The position numbers and the translations under genes were made by a program. 64,000 bases of DNA from Natranaerovirga pectinivora (GTDB lineage Bacteria > Bacillota > Clostridia > Lachnospirales > DSM-24629), in NCBI RefSeq assembly GCF_004342165.1, contig NZ_SMAL01000010.1:26792-90791 (forward strand). Reading direction: 5' to 3'. Positions within the stretch are counted from its first letter, which is position 1, and each line of letters starts with the position of its first letter. The notes beneath the pieces are model-generated. The model searched no databases. It was not told the DNA's origin and saw only the letters and a list, made by a program, of their open reading frames with translations. Shown piece by piece: positions 1 to 8,608 of the stretch.

Positions 1-1
1 A

Positions 2-604
2 TGTGTTGCTTACGATGGAGAAGAGGCAATAGATATAATTCATAAAGAAAAACCAGATTTAATCCTTTTAGATATTATGATGCCTAAGCTGGATGGACTA
101 CAAACTTGCAGGATTATTAGAAAAGATTATGATATACCTATAATAATGCTAACAGCAAGAGCAGAAGAGGTTGATAAAGTTCTAGGTCTTGAGCTAGGAG
201 CAGATGATTATGTTACTAAGCCTTTTAGTATTAGAGAATTGATGGCTAGAGTTAAAGCAAACTTAAGAAGAACAAATAGCAAAGAAAATAATGGTGAAAA
301 ATCTACTATTATAACTTTTAAAAATTTAAGCATAGATTTAGCAAAATATGAGGTACTTAAAGATGGTAGGATTATCGAATTAACATTAAGGGAATTTGAA
401 TTATTGAAATTTTTGTCAACACAAAAAGAACAAATTTTTACAAGAGAACAATTGTTAGAAAAAGTTTGGGGATATGAATATTATGGTGATGTAAGAACAG
501 TTGACGTAACCATACGAAGATTACGTGAAAAAATAGAAAATGATCCTAGTAAACCAGAATTTATACTCACCAAAAGAGGCGTAGGTTATTTCTTTATGAG
601 ATAA
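2..604 (+). CDS. walR: WalR response regulator, 5' truncated by window edge
   Basis: OmpR/PhoB-class response regulator of the WalRK cell-wall stress system. Open reading continues in frame to the first bases of the window, so roughly the first 30 residues of a family of about 235 are missing and the ATG at base 1 is out of frame. The receiver part shows the phosphoacceptor Asp in [13 protein letters not shown] (codon at 71-73), the Thr of MLTARA and the Lys of DYVTKPF. The winged-helix effector follows, with [36 protein letters not shown] and the terminal GVGYFF. WalK follows 84 nt later, then YycH and YycI, which fixes the identification by synteny. In Bacillus the system controls autolysins; that role is inferred here. 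Confidence 0.95.
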   Translation, partial: CVAYDGEEAIDIIHKEKPDLILLDIMMPKLDGLQTCRIIRKDYDIPIIMLTARAEEVDKVLGLELGADDYVTKPFSIRELMARVKANLRRTNSKENNGEKSTIITFKNLSIDLAKYEVLKDGRIIELTLREFELLKFLSTQKEQIFTREQLLEKVWGYEYYGDVRTVDVTIRRLREKIENDPSKPEFILTKRGVGYFFMR

Positions 605-687
605 ATTAAGTGTACATTTAAGTGAAGTAAAAACCTTCATAGCTAATGGTGAACCATGAATATCGGGGAGTGTACAGGAGTGAATCT

Positions 688-2448
688 ATGAGAAGTGTAA
701 GATGGAGACTAGTTGGATTTTATGTACTGCTAGTAGTTATAGTAATGATTGTAAGCGGGACGCTTATTGTTACTATGTTAAGAAATGATGCCTATAATAA
801 ATTAGAGGAAGAATTAAAAGAGACAGTAAGAAATATTAAAGTGGATATAGATTTAACAAGTGAAACAGGAGAGATAGAAGCCAGTCTAATAAAGAATATA
901 GAGGGTTTAGGATCTATTGTGAAGGATAAAAAGATTTATCTGTTAGATCAAGAAGGGTTTGAAATATACCCATTTGAGAAAGATGATAAATATTTAAATC
1001 ATGTTGTTACAGCATCAGTAAAAGGTTTATTCAGTAAAGAGGTTGGTATAACATATACTGAAGAAAAAGGGAGTATAGTAGAGTATAGGGAGTACGCAGA
1101 ACCAGTAGTTAAAGATGACCAAGTTACTTTCATAATCTATGCGAGAATGTCAACAAGACAAGTGGAAGAAAATTTAGGGGATACAATATTTATCATTGTA
1201 ATATCCATAATGATTGCATTGTTATTAGCTACTGTTTTAGGTGCAGTACTATCTAACTCCCTAACAAAACCTATTTTAGCATTGACCACTCAAGCAAGAG
1301 AAATGGCAAAGGGTAATCTTGATAGTGTAATAGAAGTGAAATCTGATGATGAAATAGGCGAATTAACACAAAATTTTAATATAATGGCACAAGTTCTAAG
1401 TAAAACAATATCTGAAATGATTGGTGAAAAAAATAAATTAGAAACTGTATTTAGTCATATGACAGATGGTATTTTGGTTTTTGATAAAGAAGGCAACTTA
1501 ACTCATATAAATCCTGCAGCTAAAAGATTATTTGAAGTTGGAGAAAACAAAGAATTCAATAATATATTTAGTGTATTTATGGATGTAAATTATGAAAATA
1601 TGCTATTAAAAGTACATAAAGATATTATACAACATATTATTAAGAACGAAGACAAATACTTAAATATATGCTTTGCGCCATATCAATTGCAAAGCAACAA
1701 AAACATTGGGATTATTTGTGTAGTACAAGATGTAACAAAGCATAAGAAATTAGAAGAAATGCAAAAGGAATTTGTTGCCAATGTATCACATGAATTAAGA
1801 ACCCCATTAACGACAATAAAAAGTTATACAGAAACATTATTAGACGGTGCCATGGAAGAAGAAGAGATATTAAAAAAATTCTTAGAAGTAATTAATAATG
1901 AAAGTGATAGAATGACAAGCTTAGTCAAAGACTTACTAGACTTGTCAAAATTAGACAGCAAACAAACTCAGTTCACAATGCAGTTAATGAATCTAACATA
2001 TGTGTTAGAAGATAGCGTTACTAAGTATGAAATACACGCTAAGAAAAAAAATCAAAGAATTCTGTTTAAAAAACCTGACAAGGCGTATAAGATTGTTGGA
2101 GATGCTAACCGTATAGAGCAAGTAATAAAAAATATAATAAGTAACGCCGTAAAGTATACAAAAGAAGATGGAACCATTGAGATTAATATGTACCAAGAGT
2201 TAGAGAATATGATAATTTCAATTAAAGACACAGGGATAGGGATACCTAAAGAAGATGTTGATAGGGTATTTGAAAGATTCTATAGGGTTGATAAAGCAAG
2301 ATCAAGAGCAATGGGTGGTACTGGTCTAGGTTTATCTATTGCCAGGGAAATAATGGAATACCACGGAGGTACTATTCGAGTAGAAAGTAGTTTTGGTGAA
2401 GGAAGTTGTTTTTACTTGGTATTTCCTAACTTAGATGTTAATGAATAG
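688..2448 (+). CDS. walK: WalK sensor histidine kinase
   Basis: Membrane histidine kinase partner of WalR, 586 aa. Order: TM1 (about 6-30), extracytoplasmic domain of about 140 aa, TM2 (about 175-200), HAMP, PAS (about 255-345), HisKA with FVANVSHELRTPL (phospho-His 368), and HATPase_c with N box NIISNAVKYT, G1 DTGIGIP and G2 GGTGLGLS. The frame opens at 646, but the ATG at 688 is preceded by AGGAG at good spacing and begins with the usual positively charged residues before TM1, so 688 is chosen. Extracytoplasmic, HAMP, PAS and kinase domains in this order match Bacillus WalK. Confidence 0.93.
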   Translation: MRSVRWRLVGFYVLLVVIVMIVSGTLIVTMLRNDAYNKLEEELKETVRNIKVDIDLTSETGEIEASLIKNIEGLGSIVKDKKIYLLDQEGFEIYPFEKDDKYLNHVVTASVKGLFSKEVGITYTEEKGSIVEYREYAEPVVKDDQVTFIIYARMSTRQVEENLGDTIFIIVISIMIALLLATVLGAVLSNSLTKPILALTTQAREMAKGNLDSVIEVKSDDEIGELTQNFNIMAQVLSKTISEMIGEKNKLETVFSHMTDGILVFDKEGNLTHINPAAKRLFEVGENKEFNNIFSVFMDVNYENMLLKVHKDIIQHIIKNEDKYLNICFAPYQLQSNKNIGIICVVQDVTKHKKLEEMQKEFVANVSHELRTPLTTIKSYTETLLDGAMEEEEILKKFLEVINNESDRMTSLVKDLLDLSKLDSKQTQFTMQLMNLTYVLEDSVTKYEIHAKKKNQRILFKKPDKAYKIVGDANRIEQVIKNIISNAVKYTKEDGTIEINMYQELENMIISIKDTGIGIPKEDVDRVFERFYRVDKARSRAMGGTGLGLSIAREIMEYHGGTIRVESSFGEGSCFYLVFPNLDVNE

Positions 2449-2527
2449 AAATATTCATGTAATGTGATTGTAATAATGGTAGTATATACTAATATAGTAT
2501 AATACTATAAATAAAGAAGGTGAGTTT

Positions 2528-3073
2528 ATGAAGAGAAAATTGTTTAGTAGTATTTTATTAATAATATTGATTTCTAGTCTGTTCTCTTGCATGACTTATG
2601 CTTCAGCTGGTAATACACAAGCCTCCATGGATGCAGAAGCTTTCTTAGAGTTTTTTCAAATAGATGAGTCTATTCTGTTTGATACAGTTTCTAATGCAAT
2701 TGAGAGTGAAAGAAGTATTAACAATTTTAAATATTTTAGATTAATACAAGGGTTCTCAAGATATGTCAATCCTACGTTTTCTTCTCAAAGATATTTAGTA
2801 GGAGAAGGGGAGCCTGGAACAAGTATCGGAATAATGGTTTACTCTATTAGAAATGAGAATATAGTGGTACAAAACCAATTAAGAATTCAAACCATTGGTG
2901 CTTCAGGCTTATTCAATCGTATGCTCTTTTTTAACAACATCGGTGACAATAATGTATTGATAGCTGTTAGAAAGAACAATGAAACAATATATAAACGTTT
3001 TGTAGTCAATAGAAAAGCAGAAGAAACAAAACAAAGGCTAGAAGTATTAGATATAAGATTATTTAGTTTATAA
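2528..3073 (+). CDS. hypothetical secreted protein inside the wal operon
   Basis: 181 aa with a clear Sec signal (MKRKLFSS, hydrophobic stretch, SCMTYASA, cleavage likely after ASA about residue 27). AAGGTGAG precedes the ATG. The mature part is about 150 aa, polar, rich in Asn, Ile and Arg, with predicted beta strands and no recognised catalytic motif. It lies between walK and yycH, a place where Bacillus has no gene. Co-location suggests an extracytoplasmic partner of WalK or YycH/YycI, but that is inference only. I do not recognise the family. Confidence 0.8.
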   Translation: MKRKLFSSILLIILISSLFSCMTYASAGNTQASMDAEAFLEFFQIDESILFDTVSNAIESERSINNFKYFRLIQGFSRYVNPTFSSQRYLVGEGEPGTSIGIMVYSIRNENIVVQNQLRIQTIGASGLFNRMLFFNNIGDNNVLIAVRKNNETIYKRFVVNRKAEETKQRLEVLDIRLFSL

Positions 3074-3157
3074 TCATTATATAAGTATCAGTAAAAAACA
3101 AGGAGATTCATAACATAGAAGCAAACAAAATAAAGGATGAAATTATGGTGATTAAAG

Positions 3158-4534
3158 ATGAAAATTAGATCTTTTAAACTATCCATTATTATAATATTAA
3201 TTTTAATGAGTTTTTTTCAGGTTATGAGGTTATGGTTTGGGGACGTTTCAAACCGTAACTTTTTTTATAATTTTATGGCAAATAAAGATAGTTATGGGGA
3301 ATTGCTTTTTGATGATGCACCCTTACTTAATCCTATAACCATGGCAGTTCACTATCCCCAAATAGATCAAGACCATTTTTTTATAATACATAAGGATAGA
3401 TTAGAATACAGTGAACTGCATTTAACCAATAGAAGAATCATTCAAGATATAATACGATATGGTAAAAATGAAGGAATAGCTGTTGTAGACTGGAATCTAT
3501 TCTGGAATAGCCAATCTGTAATCATGAAATTACCTTTCTCAATGTCCTATGGAGATTTATTAGAAGATACTAAAATTGTAAGCAGTGTTTCTGATATAAA
3601 CTACGTATTTAACTACCTTGTAATAATACCATCTACTAATGCTAATAGAGCTTTAAAATGCTATTTGGTTAATGTAGAACAAGGGTATGCAATGGAGTTG
3701 TCTTACAAAAATGCCTTTGGTTCCTCTAATAACAATAGATTAATAAGTATAGTAAACAATATTTATTCAAAGCAAACATTTCCTACATATTTAGCTACTA
3801 AAAAAATAGGATTAAGACGATTTAATCAAAATGTTTTTTTACCAGTAGAAGATGTGAATGTTTATAGTATTAGAATAAGTGAGCCTTTTTTTAATGAGGA
3901 AGGTTTTGATGAAAGAGGACTAGAGAGTTATATAAATAGATTTTTCGCTAACCCTGCAGCAAAATATTTAATAAGAGATGAAAGTACTTGGACATACCGA
4001 GATGAAAAAAGCGTAGTGAAGTATAATGAAATTGGAGTAATAGAATATACAGATTTGACAGTTAGAAATCAGGTAAATGATACGAGCTTAACTCAAGCAT
4101 ATAGAATAGCAAAAAGATTTCTTGATAATAGTGAGAGTATTGATGAAAATCAATATTACCTTAAAAATTATGAAGTAACAAGTAAAGAAATAATACTGTA
4201 TTTTAACTATAGATATAATAATTTTGATTTTGTTATAAGTGAGGATTTAAAGAATAAGCTGAGCATAAAAGCCCCAATAGAAGTTAGAATAAGTGATGAA
4301 AAAGTTGCTTATTATAAAAGATGGATAGTTGAGTGGGAAACAAATATATTCGAATTTAAAGAGGTGGATGTTAACTATACAAAAGCCTTGGATAAATACG
4401 TGGAATTACTAGCGAGACAAACTCAGTATATAGAAGATATGTATTTAGCATATTTTATTGAGGAGCTTAATTATAATGCTACGCTAAATTGGATTATAGA
4501 ATCAGATAAAAAGTATGTTGTTCATTTGGATTAG
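3158..4534 (+). CDS. yycH: YycH (WalH) family regulator of WalK
   Basis: 458 aa single-pass membrane protein: short cytoplasmic N-terminus, one TM (about 8-24), then a large extracytoplasmic domain. In Bacillus YycH and YycI bind WalK in the membrane and hold its activity down. The length matches the family (about 450), and the gene is followed at 21 nt by a YycI homologue, so position is the main evidence; sequence conservation in this family is low. A small out-of-frame ATG lies just upstream at 3145; the 3158 ATG directly precedes the TM segment. Confidence 0.85.
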   Translation: MKIRSFKLSIIIILILMSFFQVMRLWFGDVSNRNFFYNFMANKDSYGELLFDDAPLLNPITMAVHYPQIDQDHFFIIHKDRLEYSELHLTNRRIIQDIIRYGKNEGIAVVDWNLFWNSQSVIMKLPFSMSYGDLLEDTKIVSSVSDINYVFNYLVIIPSTNANRALKCYLVNVEQGYAMELSYKNAFGSSNNNRLISIVNNIYSKQTFPTYLATKKIGLRRFNQNVFLPVEDVNVYSIRISEPFFNEEGFDERGLESYINRFFANPAAKYLIRDESTWTYRDEKSVVKYNEIGVIEYTDLTVRNQVNDTSLTQAYRIAKRFLDNSESIDENQYYLKNYEVTSKEIILYFNYRYNNFDFVISEDLKNKLSIKAPIEVRISDEKVAYYKRWIVEWETNIFEFKEVDVNYTKALDKYVELLARQTQYIEDMYLAYFIEELNYNATLNWIIESDKKYVVHLD

Positions 4535-4555
4535 TTTATTGAGAGGCGATAAAAA

Positions 4556-5413
4556 ATGAATTGGAATAAAGCACAAACAATACTTATTGTTACATTGATA
4601 TTATTAAATCTAACTTTATTTTATATGAATTATAAACAGGAAGATAAATATACATTATCCTTGTCTAGACAAAGTGAGATGCAAAGAATTTTAGAACTTA
4701 ATAATATAATTGTATATGACCAATTACCACAATATAATCCATTGCCTCGTTTAAAAGTAAGGGAATATTCCATTAATGAAACCAATCTTTTGAATAAATT
4801 TTTTAATAGTTCTAAGGAGGTCTCTTTAACGATAACAGCAAATGGTAGGCAATATGAAAAAAACAATGAAAAATTTGTTATTACAACAAAAGGCGAAGAT
4901 AAAGGTATAATTAGATATTATCAAGAAAATAATACAAAAATTAGTATGATAAATGAAAGTGTGGTATTAGATATAGCAAAAGATTTTGTAAAAAAAATTA
5001 CATTAAATCAAGGAAAATGGAAAATGTCTAACATTTTTAGAATGGATAATAATACATACACAGTAATCTTTAATGAAGACTATAAAGGATATCCTATTTT
5101 TAATAGTTATGTAAAGCTTGAAATAAATGAATTTGGTATTAAAGATGCTGAATTTAGACGTATAGTTCCTGAAGGTTTTGTAAAACCTAATCATACAATA
5201 TATCCTATAGATCAAGTTCTTTATAATTTTATGTACAGTAATAATCTTAATAACAATGAATTAATTAGGATAACAAATATTGATTTAGGTTATGAAACAT
5301 CAAAAAACATTAACGGGGAAGAAATTAGGCAATATATTGAGCCATATTATATTATTAGATTGGCAAATGGTGAAGAGTTTTTTATAAATGCATACTCCAA
5401 CACCTTTGAATAG
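4556..5413 (+). CDS. yycI: YycI (WalI) family regulator of WalK
   Basis: 285 aa bitopic membrane protein. MNWNKAQTILIV starts an N-terminal TM helix (about 7-24), a typical YycI opening, followed by an extracytoplasmic YycH/YycI-fold domain. The ribosome site GAGAGGCG sits 7 nt before the ATG. It is the last gene of the wal operon seen here: the walJ and htrC genes that usually follow in Bacillus are absent and murA comes next after 158 nt. Confidence 0.87.
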   Translation: MNWNKAQTILIVTLILLNLTLFYMNYKQEDKYTLSLSRQSEMQRILELNNIIVYDQLPQYNPLPRLKVREYSINETNLLNKFFNSSKEVSLTITANGRQYEKNNEKFVITTKGEDKGIIRYYQENNTKISMINESVVLDIAKDFVKKITLNQGKWKMSNIFRMDNNTYTVIFNEDYKGYPIFNSYVKLEINEFGIKDAEFRRIVPEGFVKPNHTIYPIDQVLYNFMYSNNLNNNELIRITNIDLGYETSKNINGEEIRQYIEPYYIIRLANGEEFFINAYSNTFE

Positions 5414-5571
5414 CAGATAAACCCATATAAAAAGAAGAAATAACTATTCCACTGTGTATTTATTTATGATATAATTTATACAATATTGTAAAAAAATAAA
5501 ATTAGTGTAGATAAGATTATTTTGAAATAATAGGATATAGAATTGAACTAAATATATAATGAGGTGTATTA

Positions 5572-6867
5572 ATGGAACAGCTAATTATTAGGGGCAAAAA
5601 ACCACTAACTGGAGAAGTATATATTAATGGTGCAAAAAATGCAGCATTAGGCGTTCTTGCAGCTGCAATATTATCTGATGAAGATTGTATAATAGAAAAC
5701 ATACCAAATGTTAATGACATCAATGTACTATTACAAGCAATCAGTAAAACTGGTGCAAAAGTTGAAAAAATGAAAAATCACAAAGTAAAAATTAACGGAA
5801 AAGGTGTATCATCTTTTTCAATTGATTATGAATCAATAAAAAAGATAAGAGCATCTTATTATTTATTAGGCGCTTTATTAGGTAAATACAAAAAAGCTGA
5901 AGTAGCTTTACCTGGTGGCTGTAATATTGGAAACAGACCAATAGACCAACACATCAAAGGATTTGAAGCTCTTGGAGCAACAGTAAAAGTTGAACATGGT
6001 ATGATTATTGCAGAAGCGAAAGAATTAAAAGGTGCTAATATATACTTAGACGTTGTAAGTGTAGGAGCAACGATTAATATTATGCTAGCAGCTATATTAG
6101 CAAATGGCACAACAATTATTGAAAATTCGGCTAAAGAACCTCATATTGTAGATGTAGCAAATTTCTTAAATAGTATGGGCGCGGATATAAAAGGTGCAGG
6201 TACGGATGTTATAAAAATAAATGGTGTTGAAAAATTGCACAAAACAGAATACATGATTATCCCAGATCAAATTGAAGCAGGAACATTTATGTTAGCGGCA
6301 GCAATTACTGGTGGAGATGTTACGGTAAAAAGCATTATTCCTAAACATATGGAAGCCATATCTGCCAAATTACAAGAGATGGGTGTTACAATTGAAGAGC
6401 AAGATGAAGCAATAAGAGTTATTGCAAAAGAGCCTTTAAAAAGCACACATGTAAAAACATTACCTTATCCTGGATTCCCTACAGATATGCAACCTCAAAT
6501 GACAGCGGTACTTTGTACTGCTAATGGAACAAGTGTAATGACGGAAAGTATATTTGAAAATAGATTTAGATATATAGATGAATTATCACGTATGGGCGCA
6601 AATGTAAAAGTTGAGGGTAATACAGCCATAATTGATGGTATAAATTCTTATTCAGGAGCTGAAGTAAGTGCACCTGATTTAAGAGCCGGTGCAGCACTTA
6701 TTTTAGCTGGATTAGCAGCAGATGGTATTACAATTATCAATCAATTAGAGTATATCGATAGAGGATATGAAAATATCGAAGATAAATTTATAGCAATTGG
6801 TGCAGATATTGCTAGAGTATCAAATGAAAAAGAGATTAAAAAATTTAAACTAAAAACTTGTAGTTAA
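5572..6867 (+). CDS. murA: UDP-N-acetylglucosamine 1-carboxyvinyltransferase MurA
   Basis: Transfers enolpyruvate from PEP to UDP-GlcNAc, the first committed step of peptidoglycan synthesis in the cytoplasm. 431 aa, a normal length. The EPSP-synthase-type inside-out barrel shows GAKNAALG (Lys22-Asn23), the mobile-loop Cys117 in PGGCNIGNRPID (the residue fosfomycin alkylates; present, so sensitivity is expected), FPTDMQPQ and ENRFRYIDEL. The ATG follows a GAGGTG site. It has its own terminator at 6874. Confidence 0.97.
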   Translation: MEQLIIRGKKPLTGEVYINGAKNAALGVLAAAILSDEDCIIENIPNVNDINVLLQAISKTGAKVEKMKNHKVKINGKGVSSFSIDYESIKKIRASYYLLGALLGKYKKAEVALPGGCNIGNRPIDQHIKGFEALGATVKVEHGMIIAEAKELKGANIYLDVVSVGATINIMLAAILANGTTIIENSAKEPHIVDVANFLNSMGADIKGAGTDVIKINGVEKLHKTEYMIIPDQIEAGTFMLAAAITGGDVTVKSIIPKHMEAISAKLQEMGVTIEEQDEAIRVIAKEPLKSTHVKTLPYPGFPTDMQPQMTAVLCTANGTSVMTESIFENRFRYIDELSRMGANVKVEGNTAIIDGINSYSGAEVSAPDLRAGAALILAGLAADGITIINQLEYIDRGYENIEDKFIAIGADIARVSNEKEIKKFKLKTCS

Positions 6868-6873
6868 CTACTT

Positions 6874-6901
6874 AAAAAATCTGCTATAAGCAGGTTTTTT
6901 T
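6874..6901 (+). terminator. intrinsic terminator of murA
   Basis: Stem A6-T-CTGC, loop TATAA, GCAG-G-T6, starting 7 nt after the murA stop. Confidence 0.85.
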
Positions 6902-6973
6902 ATATGCTAAGAAAGTGCTACTTTTCAAACATATAACTTTGTTCAGTTAATTTCTACATAGGGGGAACGTATT

Positions 6974-7663
6974 GTGAATGACAAAATAATAGGGATTATT
7001 GGAGGAATGGGTCCAGAAGCTACTGCTAATTGTTATATGAAAATTATTAAGGCAACAAAAGCAAAAAAAGACCAAGATCACTTCCGAATAATAATAGATA
7101 GCAATGCCAAAATTCCAGATAGAACAGAAGCCATATTAGGCAAAGGAAAAAATCCTATTAAAGAGATAATAAATACAGGAAAAAATTTAGAAAAAACAGG
7201 TGTAGATGTGGCAATGATTCCATGTATGACATCTCACTATTTCATAGAAGAAGTGCAGAAACATTTGAAATTCCCTATTTTAAATGCCTTCATTGAAACC
7301 AATAACTATATAAAAAGTACATATCCAAATGCTAAAAAAGTAGGCGTTTTAGCAACTAGTGGAACATTAAAAACACAACTATTTAATAAATACTTTGGTG
7401 ATATAGAAGTCCTATACCCATCAGAAAACAGCCAAAATAATAAAGTGATGGAAGCTATATATGGTGAACGAGGCATCAAACAAGGGCATCTTACAGAAGA
7501 ACCATTACAGCTATTGAAAGAGACTGCAGAGGAATTAATCCAACAAGGGGCAGACTTAATTATATCCGGCTGTACAGAGATAGAACTGGTATTAAAACAA
7601 AATCATTTAAGTAAGCCACTTATTATACCTATGGATGTAGTGATTGAAAAATTAGTAAAATAG
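6974..7663 (+). CDS. aspartate/glutamate racemase family (likely aspartate racemase)
   Basis: 229 aa, cofactor-independent two-base racemase. Shows the family N-terminus IIGGMGPEAT, catalytic Cys84 in IPCMTSH (usually PCNTAH) and the second catalytic Cys199 in SGCTEIELV. The GMGPEAT start and length fit the aspartate racemase branch rather than MurI (about 265 aa). GTG start at 6974 behind GGGGGAA. It sits between murA and rlmH, 18 nt before rlmH, so both are probably co-transcribed. A D-Asp product would suit the ATP-grasp/MurE/AsnB cluster at 17068-21639. Specificity is inferred. Confidence 0.85.
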   Translation: MNDKIIGIIGGMGPEATANCYMKIIKATKAKKDQDHFRIIIDSNAKIPDRTEAILGKGKNPIKEIINTGKNLEKTGVDVAMIPCMTSHYFIEEVQKHLKFPILNAFIETNNYIKSTYPNAKKVGVLATSGTLKTQLFNKYFGDIEVLYPSENSQNNKVMEAIYGERGIKQGHLTEEPLQLLKETAEELIQQGADLIISGCTEIELVLKQNHLSKPLIIPMDVVIEKLVK

Positions 7664-7681
7664 CTTAGGGGTAATATTAAA

Positions 7682-8161
7682 ATGAAAATAACACTTTTAT
7701 GCGTAGGAAAATTAAAAGAAAAATACTTAAAACAAGGCATTGACGAATATAGCAAAAGGCTTAGCAGGTACTGTAAATTAGAAATTATAGAAGTAGCGGA
7801 TGAAAAAGCCCCAGAAAACATGAGTGCAAGTGAAGAAGAGCAAGTTAAAGGTAAAGAAGGGGAAAAATTAAGCAAATACATAAAAGAGAACACCTATGTA
7901 ATTGCCTTAGCAATAGACGGAAAACAACTATCTTCAGAGGAATTAGCGGATAAAATAAGTGAATTAGGGGTAAGAGGCAATAGCCATATTGTATTTATAA
8001 TAGGTGGTTCACTAGGATTATCAGATGAAATACTAAAAAATGCCCACCAAAAACTAAGTTTCTCAAAAATGACATTCCCTCATCAGTTGATGAGAATGAT
8101 TTTATTAGAACAGGTGTATAGAGGATTTAGAATTATTAATGGAGAACCATACCATAAGTGA
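7682..8161 (+). CDS. rlmH: 23S rRNA pseudouridine1915 N3-methyltransferase RlmH
   Basis: SPOUT-fold SAM methyltransferase acting on m3-Psi1915 of 23S rRNA in assembled 70S ribosomes. 159 aa, exact family length. Diagnostic segments are VGKLKEKYL at the N-terminus, [10 protein letters not shown] (SAM knot) and the conserved C-terminus [26 protein letters not shown]. rlmH also lies downstream of the wal operon in Bacillus, so this location is an inherited synteny with different genes in between. Confidence 0.97.
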   Translation: MKITLLCVGKLKEKYLKQGIDEYSKRLSRYCKLEIIEVADEKAPENMSASEEEQVKGKEGEKLSKYIKENTYVIALAIDGKQLSSEELADKISELGVRGNSHIVFIIGGSLGLSDEILKNAHQKLSFSKMTFPHQLMRMILLEQVYRGFRIINGEPYHK

Positions 8162-8186
8162 CTGCGGTTATAAGATACTGAATTTT

Positions 8187-8233
8187 AAAAAGGCTAATTA
8201 CCTTAAGAATTACTTTTGGTAATAAGCCTTTTT
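8187..8233 (+). terminator. intrinsic terminator of rlmH
   Basis: 16-bp stem AAAAAGGCTAATTACC / GGTAATAAGCCTTTTT with one mismatch, 26 nt past the rlmH stop. Confidence 0.9.
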
Positions 8234-8265
8234 ATTAGGTTTAATTTAATGTTCAGCATTAGATG

Positions 8266-8376
8266 TTATACAATAGGCACATATATATCAATTTCTCCAT
8301 TTTGCATATATCTTTCGTCATACAGCTCAAATTGAGGCCTGAAGTCTATTTCATTCATTAGTAGGCACTGTGAATA
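8266..8376 (-). pseudogene. C-terminal relic of a GyrI-like / AraC effector-binding protein
   Basis: Read on the minus strand from about 8376 to a stop at 8266, the frame encodes CLLMNEIDF then RPQFELYDERY then GEIDIYVPIV and stop. This is the usual C-terminus of GyrI-like small-molecule-binding domains (an aromatic-E-x-Y-D-E-R segment, then acidic-I-[YW]-x-P-[IV] at the very end). The remaining about 120 residues of such a domain are absent upstream. It has no start or ribosome site. Interpreted as a decayed gene in the 375-nt gap after rlmH; the rest of the gap (8377-8608) holds nothing I recognise. Confidence 0.55.
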
Positions 8377-8608
8377 TCAGTGTGCAAGAAGAAGCCAACT
8401 ATTGTATTCGTTCAACTCAAAGTAGTAAAATTTAATCCACTAAAGTTAATAGAATTATGCGAATGAAATTCAGTAAAATTATATATATTAAGTAATAAAT
8501 ACGTTAATTGAAATAATTAACAAAGTATTATGGATTATTAGTTTAGAAAAGTATATAATATAGAAAATAGATAAATAAATAAATAATGGTGAAAGGACAA
8601 GGGAAGGT

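Noticed and set aside
646..687. Upstream start for walK
   Set aside because: The ATG at 688 has AGGAG at correct distance; the extra 14 residues are hydrophilic and lack a ribosome site.
5414..5571. WalR-binding direct repeats before murA
   Set aside because: TGTAAA and TGTAGA words exist near 5487 and 5506 but their spacing does not fit the 11-bp phasing of WalR sites.
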